Positions 63,343 through 64,000 of a DNA stretch of 64,000 nucleotides are shown here, in pieces. The position numbers and the translations under genes are program-made. The number at the start of each line of letters is the position of its first letter. Position 1 is the first letter of the stretch. The notes beneath the pieces are model-generated. The model worked only from the letters and a program-made list of their open reading frames with translations, was not told the origin of the DNA and searched no databases. Origin of the DNA: JACRLW01 sp046349595 (GTDB taxonomy: Bacteria > Planctomycetota > UBA1135 > UBA2386); contig JAXMCA010000002.1 of assembly GCA_046349595.1 (NCBI GenBank), forward strand, positions 744,001 to 808,000. Direction: 5' to 3'.

Positions 63343-64000
63343 ATGCGCGTCGCGATCACCTCCCTGCTGTTCGTCCTCGCCCCGGCCCTGCGGGCACAGA
63401 CCACCCAAGCGATCCGCGTCGACGCGCGCTGTGTCGATCCGGACGGAAAGCCGGTCGCGGGTGTGACCCTCGCCGATCGATGGAGTGAGGTCGACGGCCA
63501 CTGGCAATGGTCCTTCGAGTGCCCGACTCCGGAGCACCCGCTGAACCTGATCAGCGATCAGGATGGACGTGTCCGCGGCACCTGGGTGCTCTCGCCCTTC
63601 GCGACGCCCCTGCTCGCCTGGAGCGCGGATCACGCGCTCGCGGCGTTCGTCGCGCCGTCCTTCGATCCGCTGACGCACGAGGGTGTGGTGGTCGGCGATC
63701 TGCGCATGCAACGCACGACCGAGGTGCATGCCGAGATCCGCTCTCTCTCCGCGAGCCCCGCATGCCGATTCGGACTGATCTGGAACGCACGCGATGCAGA
63801 GGGCAACCAGCGCTCGATGCACTGCTTCCTCGGTCTCGACCGCAGGAAGGTCGACGTCGCGCTGCCGCCGGGGACCTACGAGCTGAGCGTCGGCATCGGC
63901 TTCGGTGTCGCGCCGTCGCGCAGCGTCGTGATCGAGGCCGAGCGCAAGGCACTGGACCTCGGAACGATCGCGGTGCCGTCGTGCGCCTTCGACCTGCCCG
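63343..64000 (+). CDS. Secreted protein, C-terminus beyond window
   Basis: Open from ATG 63343 to the window end (219 codons seen). Signal peptide RVAITSLLFVLAPALRAQ, then CVDPDGKPVAGVTLADRW, a carboxypeptidase-regulatory-like (Ig-type) pattern, and later PPGTYELSVGIGFG, again regulatory-domain-like. Cysteines are present at several points. Likely a secreted or periplasmic multi-domain protein. Family not assignable from the truncated part. Confidence 0.6.
   Translation, partial: MRVAITSLLFVLAPALRAQTTQAIRVDARCVDPDGKPVAGVTLADRWSEVDGHWQWSFECPTPEHPLNLISDQDGRVRGTWVLSPFATPLLAWSADHALAAFVAPSFDPLTHEGVVVGDLRMQRTTEVHAEIRSLSASPACRFGLIWNARDAEGNQRSMHCFLGLDRRKVDVALPPGTYELSVGIGFGVAPSRSVVIEAERKALDLGTIAVPSCAFDLP

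Overview
The window is high-GC, densely packed DNA from an aerobic, diderm bacterium. Diderm lifestyle is suggested by an LptB-type ABC ATPase, a C-terminal-Phe beta-barrel protein, a lipoprotein and many Sec-signal proteins. Aerobic lifestyle is suggested by heme A biogenesis genes and a GlpD-type flavoenzyme. The mix of FHA/von Willebrand A, M16 pair, DUF1579, DUF6268-like, GH-like and many secreted hypothetical proteins looks most like Planctomycetota, but this is an inference without a marker-gene tree. I see no rRNA, tRNA, CRISPR array or transposase. Many neighbouring genes on one strand overlap by ATGA or GTGA, so most transcription units look translationally coupled. LAYOUT: 1-2.4 kb holds a truncated secreted protein, a small membrane protein and a secreted-style EEP hydrolase. 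2.4-6.1 kb has an enoyl-CoA hydratase, an AI-2E-type permease, a DSD1-type PLP enzyme and a Bcp peroxiredoxin. 6.2-8.5 kb has a membrane TPR protein that appears to start with CTG, and a DUF5010 protein. 8.4-14.7 kb (minus) is M16 inactive/active pair, RluB, ManA and RecN. 15-17.1 kb (plus) has an outer-membrane barrel and a lower-GC EVE-HNH nuclease (probable type IV restriction). 17.2-21.8 kb (minus) is a YchJ-like SEC-C protein and a heme A/cytochrome oxidase cluster (CtaA, CtaB, ABC ATPase, ABC permease, DUF420). 22-25.7 kb has a TPR protein, RsmD and a FHA-TM-vWA protein. 25.8-30.7 kb has two metallophosphoesterases, pirin and an OppB/OppC permease pair. 30.9-36.1 kb (minus) is a sigma-54 response regulator followed by a three-gene cassette of envelope TPR/coiled-coil proteins. 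36.3-43.4 kb has a PBP4-type peptidase, DUF1579, GlpD/GlpK, tandem GFA proteins and a HIT protein. 43.5-48.5 kb has a hypothetical, a DUF3482 GTPase with its DUF2868 partner, and a NahK-like sugar kinase. 48.8-56.9 kb has a GH38-C-like protein, a degenerate sensor/receiver, then RNase PH, RdgB, LepA, signal peptidase I (with a very large insertion) and LptB. 56.9-64 kb has a lipoprotein, a large GH-like protein, a B12-binding radical SAM enzyme and a truncated secreted protein. MAIN OBSERVATIONS: (1) a dispersed, structured intergenic repeat (two clear copies, one clear fragment, one probable diverged copy) always placed at the 3' end of a gene with the same end facing the stop codon; (2) a recurring -10-like TAnnnT box followed by a C-rich tract, sometimes exactly 7 nt before the start codon (leaderless genes); (3) two genes, RNase PH and a membrane TPR protein, that seem to need CTG start codons; (4) an EVE-HNH defence nuclease that stands out by composition; (5) several proteins with altered key motifs (GAFTNA in the sigma-54 activator, a pseudo-receiver, a metallophosphoesterase lacking its Asn-His motif).
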